A DNA stretch of 64,000 nt. Source: DQWO01 sp964478545 (GTDB lineage Bacteria > Desulfobacterota > Anaeroferrophillalia > Anaeroferrophillales > Anaeroferrophillaceae). The stretch spans positions 69,630 to 133,629 of the forward strand of contig CAYZIS010000004.1 of assembly GCA_964478545.1 (NCBI GenBank), read 5' to 3'. Made by a program: the position numbers and the translations under genes. How positions within the stretch are numbered: the first letter of the stretch is position 1; every line of letters begins with the position of its first letter. The notes under the pieces are model-generated. The model was not told the DNA's origin, did not search any database, and saw only the letters and a program-made list of their open reading frames with translations. Of this stretch, positions 45,204 to 55,013 are shown piece by piece.

Positions 45204-46406
45204 ATGATATGCTATGTCAATGACTTGAAGAATGGTACACTGGAAGGGAAAAAGGTTTTTGTCAGGGTTGATTTTAATGTGCCATTGGATGAGAGTGGCA
45301 ATATTACCGATGATGTTCGTATTCGTCGGGTTCTGCCAACCATCAATGCCCTTCTTGATGATGATCTGGTTGTAGTGATTGCCTCCCATATGGGGCGGCC
45401 AAAAGGCGTTGTTGTCCCTAAACTTTCCCTGGCTCCGGTGGCTAAACGATTAAGTAGGCTGCTGAAAAAAGATGTGGTTTTTCTTTCTGACTGTATTGGC
45501 TCCAGCGTGCAGAAAACCTTGGCGGAAGCAGCCCCCGGTACGGTTATTCTGCTGGAAAATCTGCGTTTTCATTCGGGGGAAATCAGTAATGATCCTGATT
45601 TTTCCAAAGCATTGGCTGAAGGGATGGACTTGTATGTAAATGATGCCTTTGCCACTGCCCATCGGATCCATGCGTCGATGGTCGGGATTACCGAATACAT
45701 TCCTGAACAATATGCCGGTTTCCTGATGAAAGATGAGTTGAACTATTTTCATCGGGCAATGGAAAATCCTTTGCGGCCGGTTGTGGCGATTGTGGGTGGG
45801 GCAAAAGTATCCAGTAAGTTGGGAGCTTTGGAAAATTTGATTAACCGGGTGGATAAAATTGTGCTTGGTGGAGCCATGGCCTTTACTTTCCTGAAAGCTA
45901 TGGGTTTTGGTTTGGGGAATTCTCTGGTCGAAGATGATATGGTTGACCAGGCCAGAGAGATATTTAAAAAGGCCATTGGTAAAGGTGTTCGTTTTTATCT
46001 ACCGGTGGATTGTGTGGCCGGAAATCGCATGACTCCCGATGCGGATACCAAGGTTATGCCGGTACAGGAAATTCCCAAGGGCTGGATGGGACTTGATATC
46101 GGACCGGCCACGACTACCCTGTTTAATGAAGTGATTCAGGATGCCAAAACCATTATCTGGAATGGTCCCATGGGGGCTTTTGAGATCGATTCTTTCAGTC
46201 GGGGAACCCTGGCCATGGTTCATAATGTGGCCAATACCTATGCCCTGACTATTGTCGGGGGCGGTGATACGGATGTGGCCGTCCACCGGGCCGGAGAGGG
46301 GGATCGTATATCCTATATCTCCACCGGTGGTGGTGCCTTCCTGAAATTGTTGGAAGGTGGAACCCTGCCGGCTATCGCGGCCCTGGACCGGGAATCATGT
46401 GATTAG
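45204..46406 (+). CDS. pgk: Phosphoglycerate kinase
   Basis: 400 residues, full length. RVDFNVPL, SHMGRPKG, LLENLRFH in the N-domain and GGDTDVAVHRAG, STGGGAFLKLLEG in the C-domain. It transfers phosphate between 1,3-bisphosphoglycerate and ADP. GAGGAGAAAC precedes the ATG; the gap after gap is 166 bases. Confidence 0.97.
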   Translation: MICYVNDLKNGTLEGKKVFVRVDFNVPLDESGNITDDVRIRRVLPTINALLDDDLVVVIASHMGRPKGVVVPKLSLAPVAKRLSRLLKKDVVFLSDCIGSSVQKTLAEAAPGTVILLENLRFHSGEISNDPDFSKALAEGMDLYVNDAFATAHRIHASMVGITEYIPEQYAGFLMKDELNYFHRAMENPLRPVVAIVGGAKVSSKLGALENLINRVDKIVLGGAMAFTFLKAMGFGLGNSLVEDDMVDQAREIFKKAIGKGVRFYLPVDCVAGNRMTPDADTKVMPVQEIPKGWMGLDIGPATTTLFNEVIQDAKTIIWNGPMGAFEIDSFSRGTLAMVHNVANTYALTIVGGGDTDVAVHRAGEGDRISYISTGGGAFLKLLEGGTLPAIAALDRESCD

Positions 46407-46435
46407 AATAAAGGTAAAAGGTCAAAGGAGAGAGG

Positions 46436-47185
46436 ATGAATCATAAAATTATTGCCGGTAACTGGAAAATGTATAAGACCCTGAATGACGGCTTTGCGTT
46501 TCTGGATGCATTTATTCCACTCTGTGACCAGGAGATGAGGGCAAAATGTTCATTGATTCTGGCCCCCAATTTTACCTTGCTGGCATCCATGGCTGAGCGT
46601 TGCCGGGAGGCTGGGATTTTCCTGGCGGCCCAAAACTGCCATCCCGAAGGAGAGGGTGCCTATACCGGAGAAACATCACTGCCCATGCTGGCTGATATTG
46701 GTGTCAGCCACGTCCTGGTTGGTCATTCCGAGCGTCGGGCCCTTTTTGGAGAAAGTGATAATTTCCTCAATCAGAAGCTGAAAGCGGTGCTGATTTCAGG
46801 GCTTATCCCCATTTTCTGTGTCGGTGAAACATTGGAGCAGCGCGAAGCTGGTGCTGCCAGGTCAGTGGTTGAGAGGCAATTGCAGCAAGGGCTTCAGGGG
46901 GCTAGTTTTGGTGAAAAAATGATGGTTGCCTATGAACCGGTTTGGGCCATTGGAACCGGGAAAACAGCGACGGCGGCAGATGCCCGGACAATGCATCAGT
47001 TTATTCGCCAATGCCTGGTATCCATGGGTGCCGGGGGTGGTGATATTCCTCTCCTTTACGGTGGCAGTGTGAAACCGGCAAATGCTGCTGAATTGTTGGC
47101 AGAGCCGGATATTGATGGGGTGCTGGTTGGTGGAGCTTCCCTGAACCCGGAAGATTTTGCCCGGATAGCTGAAAGTGTATGCTGA
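46436..47185 (+). CDS. tpiA: Triosephosphate isomerase
   Basis: 249 residues. AGNWKMYKT at the start, catalytic His in LVGHSERRALFGE, catalytic Glu in VAYEPVWAIGTGK, phosphate loop LYGGSVKPANA. 29 bases after pgk with GGAGAGAGG directly before the ATG. Confidence 0.97.
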   Translation: MNHKIIAGNWKMYKTLNDGFAFLDAFIPLCDQEMRAKCSLILAPNFTLLASMAERCREAGIFLAAQNCHPEGEGAYTGETSLPMLADIGVSHVLVGHSERRALFGESDNFLNQKLKAVLISGLIPIFCVGETLEQREAGAARSVVERQLQQGLQGASFGEKMMVAYEPVWAIGTGKTATAADARTMHQFIRQCLVSMGAGGGDIPLLYGGSVKPANAAELLAEPDIDGVLVGGASLNPEDFARIAESVC

Positions 47186-47285
47186 TATATTGGCAAGAAT
47201 TCTGGGTAGACACGCTTAAGGCTTGACTTTCGGCAGATTTACTGCTAGAAGTTCAGGCCTTTAAATATTTGTAGGGGAGTACACC

Positions 47286-47717
47286 TTGACGACCTATATT
47301 ATTGCTTTACATGTGATTGTTTCATTTGCCCTTATTTTTATTATTCTGCTGCAAACCGGGACTGGCGCCGGAATGGGGGCCGCGTTTGGGGCCGGCAGCA
47401 GCCAGACCTTGTTTGGCAGCTCAGGATCCAGTAAATTTTTTACCCGCCTGACGGCCATTGCCGCGGCCATTTTCATGCTGACCTCCCTGACGTTGACCAT
47501 TACTTCGGCCCATCGGGTTAAGGGAACGGTTATGGAAGGATATTCAGCTTCAAAACCGGTAGCGCCCATTTCAACCCAGGCGCAACCAGCCCAGCCAGCG
47601 GTGCCCGCGGTAGTTGACAAAAAGGTTAAGCCTGAAGCGGCTGAGTCTCAAACAACTGCTCAGCCTGCGGCAGTTGTGCCGGAAAAGGCGACGGAGCTGC
47701 CCAAAAAAACCGAGTGA
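47286..47717 (+). CDS. secG: Protein translocase subunit SecG
   Basis: 143 residues. Two membrane segments (about 3-24 and 50-72) flank the conserved loop LQTGTGAGMGAAFGAGSSQT; a Pro/Ala/Lys tail follows, longer than in E. coli. Part of SecYEG. The start is TTG 47286 with GGGGAG upstream. SecG often follows tpiA in bacterial genomes, as here. Confidence 0.94.
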   Translation: MTTYIIALHVIVSFALIFIILLQTGTGAGMGAAFGAGSSQTLFGSSGSSKFFTRLTAIAAAIFMLTSLTLTITSAHRVKGTVMEGYSASKPVAPISTQAQPAQPAVPAVVDKKVKPEAAESQTTAQPAAVVPEKATELPKKTE

Positions 47718-47728
47718 CCTCAATATGA

Positions 47729-47892
47729 CCTGGATTAAGCTATTAGCTTTTAGCAGTTAGCTATTAGTTTAGTGATTACATGATGTTGACTATTGTAAAC
47801 TTTCACCCGTTGGGTGTTATTACTCATTAACGTAATGTCTTGGTTTTTAAAAGCTAAATGCTAATCGCTAACCGCTAATTACTCAGTTTAGG
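47729..47892. repeat. Family B inverted-repeat element, copy 3
   Basis: About 164 bp; the interior CTCATTAACGTAATGTCTTG is nearly the same as in copy 1. The ends (TTAAGCTATTAGC at left, GCTAATTACTCAGTTTAGG at right) are worn inverted copies. It separates convergent secG and aroK. Confidence 0.65.
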
Positions 47893-47910
47893 TATGAGCA
47901 GACAGAAATT

Positions 47911-48456
47911 TCAATCCGGGTTTGAGGGGAGTTGGCTTATAATCTTCCGAACCACCTGATGAACCGATAAGTTGTCGGTGAGAATCTTAAGATGACATAT
48001 TTCGTAAAAGGGCCTTCTTTCACTGAGAAGGTCCTTTATTTTTTGCTGCCTGAATCTTCTGTCTGATATTGTTTTATCTCCAGTGAGTAGCAGTGGTCGT
48101 GAATGGCTGCCCCCTGTCCGTTTCATGATCGTATCCAGGCTGGCATCAAGAAAAATGATATAACCTCGGTTTTGTATCAGCTGCCGGTTATCTTCACTGA
48201 TGATGGTGCCACCACCAGTGGCCAAAACCAGGGGCGGATAAGCTAATACCGTTTTCAGGGATTGTTGTTCCAGCCGGCGGAAAGATGTTTCTCCTTGGTG
48301 TTCAAAGATTTCAGCGATGGTCAATCCTGTCTGTTTTTCAATGTATTTGTCCAGATCGATAAACGGCCGCTGTAGTAAAGTGGCCAGTTCCCTGCCTACC
48401 GAGGACTTCCCCGACCCCATAAATCCGGTAAGAATGAGATGTTGATCAGCTTTCAT
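47911..48456 (-). CDS. aroK: Shikimate kinase
   Basis: 181 residues. Walker A GFMGSGKSSVG, shikimate-binding DLDKYIE, LATGGGT and the lid region RPLL. It phosphorylates shikimate. It lies downstream of aroC on the same strand, but a family A element of about 280 bases separates the two. Confidence 0.95.
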   Translation of the reverse strand: MKADQHLILTGFMGSGKSSVGRELATLLQRPFIDLDKYIEKQTGLTIAEIFEHQGETSFRRLEQQSLKTVLAYPPLVLATGGGTIISEDNRQLIQNRGYIIFLDASLDTIMKRTGGSHSRPLLLTGDKTISDRRFRQQKIKDLLSERRPFYEICHLKILTDNLSVHQVVRKIISQLPSNPD

Positions 48457-48481
48457 GGGAAATTCTACCTGTTAGGAACTT

Positions 48482-48760
48482 CTGCGTAATTAATTGTAAC
48501 ATATTGAAATAATTAATCTTTTTCATGGCAATATTCCACGTTTATGAAACAATTGCCTAAGGATGTTCGGGCTTGGCTCATAGCCGTGTCTGCCCAGCCT
48601 GCCGGTAGGCACGGCGACAGGCAGGCGGCATTGACCGCCGAACGAATCACCACGACGGTGATTCGCGGCGGGCTCCTCACAGCTGCACACGATGTGTAGC
48701 GAGAATGAGCGAGAGCCATGCCGGGACATCATCAAGAACAATTACTTGCTTTTCAGATGT
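48482..48760. repeat. Family A palindromic element, longest copy
   Basis: Core 48561-48730: GGATGTTCGGGCTTGGCTC against GAGCCATGCCGGGACATC. The centre holds a second perfect hairpin, CGAATCACC/GGTGATTCG (about 48642-48664). The left tail (48482-48560) is the reverse complement of the A+T-rich tail seen at 39230-39298 and 63365-63444; the right tail matches 26750-26800. It lies between aroC and aroK. Confidence 0.75.
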
Positions 48761-48801
48761 GTGGCCGCAGCAAGTGGGGTGAAGGCGCTTTTGAGAAAAT
48801 G

Positions 48802-49968
48802 TTAAAATGAGCGGAGATGATCAAGATATTTTTGGTAATGCGCCGCTGTTTCTTCGATAAAATCACCACCGAATTTTTCCATCAGCAGCCGTGCTATTTC
48901 AATGGCCACGGCCGCTTCGCCAACCACGGCAGCAGCCGGGACGGCGCAGGTGTCAGAGCGTTCAACCGAGGCCTGGAAAGGTTGCTTGCTGATCAAATCA
49001 ACCGATTGTAAAGGTCGATAGAGGGTAGGGATCGGTTTCATTGCTGCCGTAACAATAATATCCTCCCCATTGCTGATTCCGCCCTCAATCCCGCCCGCAT
49101 GGTTGCTCAGGTGGTAAAACCCCCGGTTATGTTCGTAGCTTATTTCATCATGAACCTGGGATCCCGGGGTCTGCGCGGCCTTGAATCCCAAGCCAATTTC
49201 TACCCCTTTAATTGCCTGAATACTCATGAGCGCCTGGGCCAGGCGCCCATCCAGTTTGTTGTCAGATTGGATATGACTGCCGATGCCTGCTGGTAGTCCC
49301 CGGGCTATAATTCGAAACCGGCCGCCCAGACTATCGCCCTCCTGTTTTGCCTTATCTACCGCTTTTTTGAGTTTTTCTTCCAGCAGGGGATCGGGAACCC
49401 GAAATGGCGAACTCTCAGCCAGGAGGGATAACTGTTCATCATCCTGTTGGAAAATTTCCGGTTTCAGTTCATGTATGCCAATGGAAAGGACATAGGAAAA
49501 GATTTTGATGGAAAAAGATTGAAGCAATGCTTTACACACTGCTCCTACGGCAACCCGAATAGCTGTTTCCCGGGCACTGGCCCGCTCAAGAATATTCCTG
49601 ACATCCCGCTGGTTGAATTTAAGGCAGCCGGCCAGGTCAGCATGGCCGGGGCGGGGCCTGGTGACCGGATGTGCCAGCTTGGCATCAGCTGCTGAGGTTG
49701 ACATTTCCTGGTGCCAGTTTGTCCAATCCCGGTTCTGGATGACCAGGGTGAGGGGATTGCCGGTGGTTTTACCAAAACGAACCCCGGATTTAAATACGAC
49801 CTGATCGGTTTCTATCTGCATGCGCTGGCCACGGCCATATCCCTGCTGCCGACGGGCGAGATCTTGGTTAATCTGAGTTTCACTTAAGGGGAGGCCTGCC
49901 GGGATGCCGGAAATGATAGCGGTTAGCTGGGGACCATGGGATTCCCCGGCGGTAAGATAGGTCAACAT
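48802..49968 (-). CDS. aroC: Chorismate synthase
   Basis: 388 residues. GESHGPQLTAIISGIPAGL at the start, RRQQGYGRGQRM, RASARETAIRVAVGA and SNHAGGIEGGISNG are all FMN/EPSP-binding blocks of AroC. It makes chorismate from EPSP. A fragment of family B and a terminator separate it from pilQ upstream. Confidence 0.96.
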   Translation of the reverse strand: MLTYLTAGESHGPQLTAIISGIPAGLPLSETQINQDLARRQQGYGRGQRMQIETDQVVFKSGVRFGKTTGNPLTLVIQNRDWTNWHQEMSTSAADAKLAHPVTRPRPGHADLAGCLKFNQRDVRNILERASARETAIRVAVGAVCKALLQSFSIKIFSYVLSIGIHELKPEIFQQDDEQLSLLAESSPFRVPDPLLEEKLKKAVDKAKQEGDSLGGRFRIIARGLPAGIGSHIQSDNKLDGRLAQALMSIQAIKGVEIGLGFKAAQTPGSQVHDEISYEHNRGFYHLSNHAGGIEGGISNGEDIIVTAAMKPIPTLYRPLQSVDLISKQPFQASVERSDTCAVPAAAVVGEAAVAIEIARLLMEKFGGDFIEETAAHYQKYLDHLRSF

Positions 49969-49987
49969 GGTGTTTTGGCTCCTATTA

Positions 49988-50025
49988 ATTTATCAGAGCT
50001 AAAAGCTAATCGCTAATAGCTTAAC
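49988..50025. repeat. Family B end fragment
   Basis: GAGCTAAAAGCTAATCGCTA and the following AATAGCTTAACTTGGG match one end of the family B element only. Confidence 0.45.
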
Positions 50026-50059
50026 TTGGGTATTATTACATGAAAAGTTTTTCTGGTGC

Positions 50060-50097
50060 AATAAAAAAGCTGGCTGATAAAACCATCAGCCAGCTTT
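50060..50097 (-). terminator. Terminator of the pil operon
   Basis: AAAGCTGGCTGAT (50066-50078) and ATCAGCCAGCTTT (50085-50097) pair perfectly; on the minus strand a run of T follows, 26 bases after the pilQ stop. Confidence 0.92.
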
Positions 50098-50122
50098 GAT
50101 AAGGATTTTCCTGAAAAAAATC

Positions 50123-51859
50123 CTAGAAATTTGCAGCTCTTCTTTGGATGGGAATAACTGTGGGGGTGATAAAAATCAACAACTCAGTTTGTTCATTCTT
50201 TTTGTATTTGTGTTTGAACAACACATCTCCAACCAAAGGAATTTGAGAAAATCCGGGAACTTCCCCTTGGTCGTCAGATTTATTTTTTTCAATAATCCCA
50301 CCAATAACCGCTGTCTCACCGTTATAGAGCAACAGGGTTGTCTGAATCTGCTGGGTATTGATGGCTGGACCATCTGTGGTCATGACACCGATGGAATCCT
50401 TATTGATTTGCACATCGATGGAGACATTGTCATTGTTGGTGATATGGGGAGTTACCTCAAGGCTTAATTCCGCTTTTTTGAATTCCGTGGTAGTGCCAGA
50501 GTCCAATGTTGTCTGGTAGGGGATTTCCATTCCCTGGCCGATGCGGGCCTGGTGATTGTCCAGGGCCAGCACCTTTGGGGTTGAGAGAATATTCGCCAGA
50601 TGTTTATTCTTCAGGGCTGAAAGTCGGAGGTTGAGGTTGAAAATTCCCACTTTCCCGAAAATCATGCCTAAACCGCTGGTGGCCCCGGAAGCCGGTAGGT
50701 TGACCACGTAGTTGTTTGTGACTGTTGGGCTGCCGCTATCAGGGGTAATGTCCGGCTGGCCGGTTGAACCTGCACTGCCAGTAATACCGTAATAATGGTT
50801 GTTTTTTGTGTCTCCCCAGGCGCCACCCCATTGAATGCCGATATCCTTGACCGCGTCGGTTTCAACTTTAACAATCTTAGCTTCAATGAGTACCTGCTTA
50901 ATGGGTAGATCCAGGCTTTTTAATAAATTTTTGGCCTGTACGATATATTTGGGCAGATCATTAATAATCAGAGCGTTGGTTCTGGTATCGGTATCAATGG
51001 AACCCCGGTCACTTAAGACTGCTTTTAATCTTGGAGCCACCTCACTGGCGGTGGCGAAATTAACTTTGATAATTTTTGTTTCCGTGTCCGCCAGGGTTTC
51101 ACTGGCTTTTTTGTTTTGGGCCAGGGCTTCCTTTTCTTCCTTAAAACGTACCAGCGGGGCAATGCGGATAACATTTCCGCTTTTTTCCATCCCCAGTTTA
51201 TTAGTTTTTAGCAGGATACTGAAAGCCTGTCTCCAGGGTACTTTCTTCAGTTTGAGGGTGACCGTGCCCTTCACATCATCTCCCATGATGAGGTTATAGT
51301 TCTTGATGTCAGCTAAAAAACGGAAAATATTCTGTAAATCGGCGTCCTTGAAATCAACGGTAATGGGATGGGTATTTCTGCTCGATAGGGACCGCTTCTG
51401 TTTTTTTTTGGTTTTTGGCTGTGGCGTAGTTTTTTTAGCTGCCGGGCTGTCAGACAAAGGGAAAGAAAAACGTAATTGATTGCCATCACTGGAAAAGGTA
51501 TACGCTGGGAGCTGCTCCTGATCGGTATCAAAAACCACCCGGGTTTTGTCCGGATAGTTGTGGTAATGAAATCCCGAAAAAAGGGTCTTATCCAGGTCAG
51601 CTGAAATATCGGTAGCCTCAAAAAAAGTATCGGGAAAATCTATACCCAAACGGGGTGGATTATCTACGTGAAACAGATCGAAAGTTTTGTGCTGCTGCAT
51701 TTTCTGTTCACCAGTGAAAATTACCAGTATCCTGCCTTCAGACAGACGGCTCTGGATACTGACTTTCTGGCTTGCTGCTGTTGCCGGACTGGGAATAGTA
51801 AAAATCCAGCCGGTTAAAACTATTGCTATGATCAGACAGGCTTTTATCCTTGATTTCAT
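50123..51859 (-). CDS. pilQ: Type IV pilus secretin PilQ
   Basis: 578 residues. Signal peptide (1-28), an AMIN-like domain (about 35-135), a Lys-rich linker, STN domain (about 165-235, VDFKDADLQNIFRFLADIKN), a secretin short domain (about 265-335) and the secretin barrel ending near 570 (VTPHITNNDNVSIDVQINKD, VPGFSQIPLVGDVLFKHK). Shorter than E. coli or Pseudomonas PilQ, with only one AMIN. It forms the outer-membrane pore for pili. Its start overlaps the pilP stop by 4 bases. Confidence 0.95.
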   Translation of the reverse strand: MKSRIKACLIIAIVLTGWIFTIPSPATAASQKVSIQSRLSEGRILVIFTGEQKMQQHKTFDLFHVDNPPRLGIDFPDTFFEATDISADLDKTLFSGFHYHNYPDKTRVVFDTDQEQLPAYTFSSDGNQLRFSFPLSDSPAAKKTTPQPKTKKKQKRSLSSRNTHPITVDFKDADLQNIFRFLADIKNYNLIMGDDVKGTVTLKLKKVPWRQAFSILLKTNKLGMEKSGNVIRIAPLVRFKEEKEALAQNKKASETLADTETKIIKVNFATASEVAPRLKAVLSDRGSIDTDTRTNALIINDLPKYIVQAKNLLKSLDLPIKQVLIEAKIVKVETDAVKDIGIQWGGAWGDTKNNHYYGITGSAGSTGQPDITPDSGSPTVTNNYVVNLPASGATSGLGMIFGKVGIFNLNLRLSALKNKHLANILSTPKVLALDNHQARIGQGMEIPYQTTLDSGTTTEFKKAELSLEVTPHITNNDNVSIDVQINKDSIGVMTTDGPAINTQQIQTTLLLYNGETAVIGGIIEKNKSDDQGEVPGFSQIPLVGDVLFKHKYKKNEQTELLIFITPTVIPIQRRAANF

Positions 51860-52380
51860 TTCGTTTCACCCCCCTGGGCTTCGTCAACATGGAGTTTTAA
51901 GCTAACTTTCCGTATTTGTTGCTGGTCATAGATATCCAGATAAGGTTCAGCTATGATTATTTCATTTTCTTTGATTTTCTCAACGGTGCCACTTAAATTT
52001 CCTATTTTATCGCCTGCCATAATAGTGTAACTGATCTGTTCCGGGTCTTCAACCATGGCAAAATGTTTTTCCGCCAAGAGAATGCCAACCAGTTTAAATT
52101 GATTCAAAGAATATCGTTCCAGCGGTGTCTTTGGTTCTTCGGTGGGAATTGGCCGTTCAATGGCATTGAAATTAATAAACGGGCGAAATGGATCCGGTTT
52201 CCCCAGCGAATCATAGGTAAACGATGGGTGGCTGCCTTGAGGTATTGTGATGGCTGGTTTTATTGCTTCTCCCGTCTGATCCAGGGCAAAAACCAGGTTG
52301 CCGGGAACCAGCGATAAGATACCAAAAGCCATGAACACTGCTGTCGTAAGCAATGACAGCTGTTTCAGCTTAGCTACCAT
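51856..52380 (-). CDS. pilP: Type IV pilus assembly protein PilP
   Basis: 174 residues. Signal-like N-terminus (1-33) without a clear lipobox Cys, then a linker and the small beta domain (about 85-170) with KPDPFRPF and LNQFKLVGILL. PilP joins PilNO to the secretin. Overlaps pilO by 11 bases and pilQ by 4. Confidence 0.92.
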   Translation of the reverse strand: MVAKLKQLSLLTTAVFMAFGILSLVPGNLVFALDQTGEAIKPAITIPQGSHPSFTYDSLGKPDPFRPFINFNAIERPIPTEEPKTPLERYSLNQFKLVGILLAEKHFAMVEDPEQISYTIMAGDKIGNLSGTVEKIKENEIIIAEPYLDIYDQQQIRKVSLKLHVDEAQGGETK

Positions 52381-52969
52381 TTTTATTTTCGCCTTTCTTT
52401 TTATCCGTGAAAGTATAGGTGATGGCTTTGAAACGGGTTTTAATGGTGTCCCGATTATCTATAACTTTATAGTCGTGCATGTCAAAATCACCGATTGAAA
52501 CAATCCTTGGCATGGTACATATTTTGCTGAAGAAGTTGCTGATGGCATGGTAACCGCCTATAACTTCAATATCAATGGGTACTTCAGCATAAAATTCAAC
52601 CGGTTTCTCAGCTTGCGGTTGAAACAGTAAAAAGTCAAGGCCGGCTTCTTTTCCAAGTTTGGTAATCTTCATCAAAAGCCGGGGTATTTCCCTGGAATTG
52701 GGAAGCTTCCGGGCTGCAATTTTGAAGTTAACCTGTAACGTGGCAATTTCTTCTTCAAACTGTTTCAGCTGACTGGCCACTTGTTTGGTCTGGCTGAGGG
52801 TCAGTTGGGCTTTTTTATATTTTGTCTGAATCCTGGTGAGTTGCTTATGCTTGGGGGCAAAAAGGAAATAGTAATACAACCCTCCTATTGCAATCACGAT
52901 GGCAACCAGAATCAGGATCTTTTTGCTGGTTGAAAGCTTGTGGAGAAATTCTAAATTCAGGTCTGCCAT
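52370..52969 (-). CDS. pilO: Type IV pilus assembly protein PilO
   Basis: 199 residues: one membrane segment (about 17-37), a coiled-coil stretch (about 40-90) and a ferredoxin-like domain (about 100-185, FFSKICTMPRIVSIGDFDM). It pairs with PilN in the inner-membrane alignment complex. One base separates it from pilN. Confidence 0.93.
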   Translation of the reverse strand: MADLNLEFLHKLSTSKKILILVAIVIAIGGLYYYFLFAPKHKQLTRIQTKYKKAQLTLSQTKQVASQLKQFEEEIATLQVNFKIAARKLPNSREIPRLLMKITKLGKEAGLDFLLFQPQAEKPVEFYAEVPIDIEVIGGYHAISNFFSKICTMPRIVSIGDFDMHDYKVIDNRDTIKTRFKAITYTFTDKKKGENKNGS

Positions 52970-52970
52970 C

Positions 52971-53555
52971 CTAATTCCCCTTAGACTGGCTGGCGTTGGA
53001 TGTTTTTATTGCAGCAACCGAGGTCAGCATTGAGTTGATCAGAAATTCTTTCAGTTCCAGGTCCTGTAACTTATGCGACTTAAGGTAGATAAGCTCGGAC
53101 TGTTTGAGGGGTAGAGATTGTTTTAAGTTATCCAGAAAATTAACAATGGTTTCATTGTCAATGGAAATTCCCTTGATATTCAGGCTTGGTCCTTTTTTGT
53201 TTAGTTGGGTAAACCATAATTTGTCAGGTTTGTATTGGTTTAGATCGTGCAGGGTATAAATTGGTTCCAATCTGGCAGAATCCAAATTATTGATAACGGC
53301 AATTTTTTTGGCAATTACATCTTTTTGCTGCTTATAGCGATTGATTTTATCAATAACAGGCTTCAAGACTGCAATTTCCTGCTGGGTCCGTTTCAGATTG
53401 CGGGATGTCCGGTTGATCTTTGTAACGATAAAAAACTGTATATAGCCAAAAACAGCCACAACCACAATAATCGTAAATATTCCAATGGCTAACTGATTCT
53501 GCAGGTTGTGCTTTTTTCGTTCAGCGCGAACCGGGAGAAGGTTTATTCTAATCAT
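52971..53555 (-). CDS. pilN: Type IV pilus assembly protein PilN
   Basis: 194 residues. The cytoplasmic PilM-binding motif INLLPVRAE is at the very start, followed by a membrane segment (about 22-45), coiled coil and the PilN domain. The start overlaps the pilM stop as ATGA. Confidence 0.94.
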   Translation of the reverse strand: MIRINLLPVRAERKKHNLQNQLAIGIFTIIVVVAVFGYIQFFIVTKINRTSRNLKRTQQEIAVLKPVIDKINRYKQQKDVIAKKIAVINNLDSARLEPIYTLHDLNQYKPDKLWFTQLNKKGPSLNIKGISIDNETIVNFLDNLKQSLPLKQSELIYLKSHKLQDLELKEFLINSMLTSVAAIKTSNASQSKGN

Positions 53556-54610
53556 TTAATTCTATCCTTCCTCAGTGCCAGACCTACAGCAACACCAGCC
53601 AAAGGGGCGATATCCTGAATATACTCGAGATCAAATTTTGCTTCAGGGATGATTAGATCGCGAAAAGGATTAATAATTTCTGTAGAGATATTGGTGATCT
53701 CCTGAACCGCTTTAACAATACCAGCCAATTTGGCGCCTCCACCAGCAAGGTAGATCTTTTCCACCCGACTTCCGGATGCGGATGTGTGATAAAAATCAAT
53801 GGTTTTGGCAATTTCATTAATATAGGTAAATGAGGCATCAGAGATTAATTTGCTGGTGTCTTCTGCATTGAGTCCTTCAACGGGAACGCCAAGCTTTAGT
53901 TGCTCGGCAGTCTGGTAATTCAGGTTCAGCTGTTTTTGTAACTGTTCAGTGATCTGTCGACTTCCTACCGTAATGTCGCGGTTGAAATTTGACATTCCAT
54001 CCTTAAGGATATTGATATTGGTAAGATTGGAGCCGATATCCACCAGGGTTACGATTTCTTCTGTAGCATCCTCATAATTATATTCATACATATTTTCCAG
54101 GGCAAAGGTATCCACATCCACGACTGCCGGCTGAAGGCCAGCTTCTTCTATGACTCCCAGGTAATCACTGATGACATCTTTTTTGACCGCCACCAGCAGA
54201 ACATCCATTTTGTCATCAGCTTCCAGACTGGGGCCTAAAATCTGAAAATCAAGATTGACATCAAAGATATCGTAGGGAATGTGGTGGACGGCTTCCTCAT
54301 AAATAGTACTTTCTACCGTGTCCTCATCCATTAACGGCATCAGAATCTTTTTGATGATTACCGAGTGGCCTGAAATGGAGGTACATATCTGCTTTTTCTT
54401 GATTTTCAGGTTTTTAACCAGGTTCTTGATGGCATTGACAATGGCCATGGAGTCCATGATCGTGCCATCAATTATGGTATCTGATGGCAGAATTGCATAA
54501 CCAAAATTTTGCAGAGTATATCTTGGCCCTGAATTCTTCAGCTCCACAATTTTAATGTAGCTGGAACCGATATTGAGCCCGAGCAGGGTCTTTGATTTTT
54601 GGAAAAACAT
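53552..54610 (-). CDS. pilM: Type IV pilus assembly ATPase-like protein PilM
   Basis: 352 residues with the actin/FtsA fold: phosphate-1 LLGLNIGSSYIKIVEL, phosphate-2 LVDIGSNLTNINIL and adenosine loop LAGGGAKLAGI. It binds PilN at the inner face of the membrane. First gene of pilMNOPQ; pilins and pilBTC are not in the window. Confidence 0.95.
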   Translation of the reverse strand: MFFQKSKTLLGLNIGSSYIKIVELKNSGPRYTLQNFGYAILPSDTIIDGTIMDSMAIVNAIKNLVKNLKIKKKQICTSISGHSVIIKKILMPLMDEDTVESTIYEEAVHHIPYDIFDVNLDFQILGPSLEADDKMDVLLVAVKKDVISDYLGVIEEAGLQPAVVDVDTFALENMYEYNYEDATEEIVTLVDIGSNLTNINILKDGMSNFNRDITVGSRQITEQLQKQLNLNYQTAEQLKLGVPVEGLNAEDTSKLISDASFTYINEIAKTIDFYHTSASGSRVEKIYLAGGGAKLAGIVKAVQEITNISTEIINPFRDLIIPEAKFDLEYIQDIAPLAGVAVGLALRKDRIK

Positions 54611-55013
54611 GGCCCTCCAATAGTTTTATCTAAATTAAAAAGCCGCTGAAAAAAAGGTGATGTTACTTCGGTTGTCAGGTCGAAAAAGACAGAAAACGTT
54701 TTACCAATCAGGCCGAGATATTATACCTGTCGACCGTTTTATCAATAATTTTAGCTTTTTTTGAATTTTTTTAGAAAAATAATGAGCAATATTAGTGCCA
54801 CTGGTTTTTTTATTGCCGGCTAAAAGGTCCTAAAGATACCCTGCGAAAGCCATGAGATGCTGAAATCATTATGTTTTGTAGCTTTTTCCCTTTGGTGACT
54901 GGGTTGAAAAAGGTAGGTTAATGTATCTTGAAATACAAATTAGTAATTTTCTTTGTTGGTTAAATTAAGCAAAAAATGAAGGGAAGTGGAGGAATGCTGA
55001 CTATCAAAGGGTA
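54611..55013. other. 403-base gap upstream of pilM
   Basis: A+T-rich non-coding stretch that must carry the pil promoter on the minus strand; no single promoter stands out. No match to the repeat families of this window was seen, which is unusual here. A structured-looking segment (about 54815-54920) was considered as a riboswitch and rejected. Confidence 0.4.

Noticed and set aside
35407..48730. Family A as integron attC sites
   Set aside because: There is no integrase, no cassette array and no GTTRRRY/RYYYAAC pair at the right places.
54815..54920. Structured segment as a c-di-GMP or other riboswitch before pilM
   Set aside because: A GCGAAAGCC string is suggestive, but it lies on the plus strand while pilM is on the minus strand, and the remaining consensus is missing.
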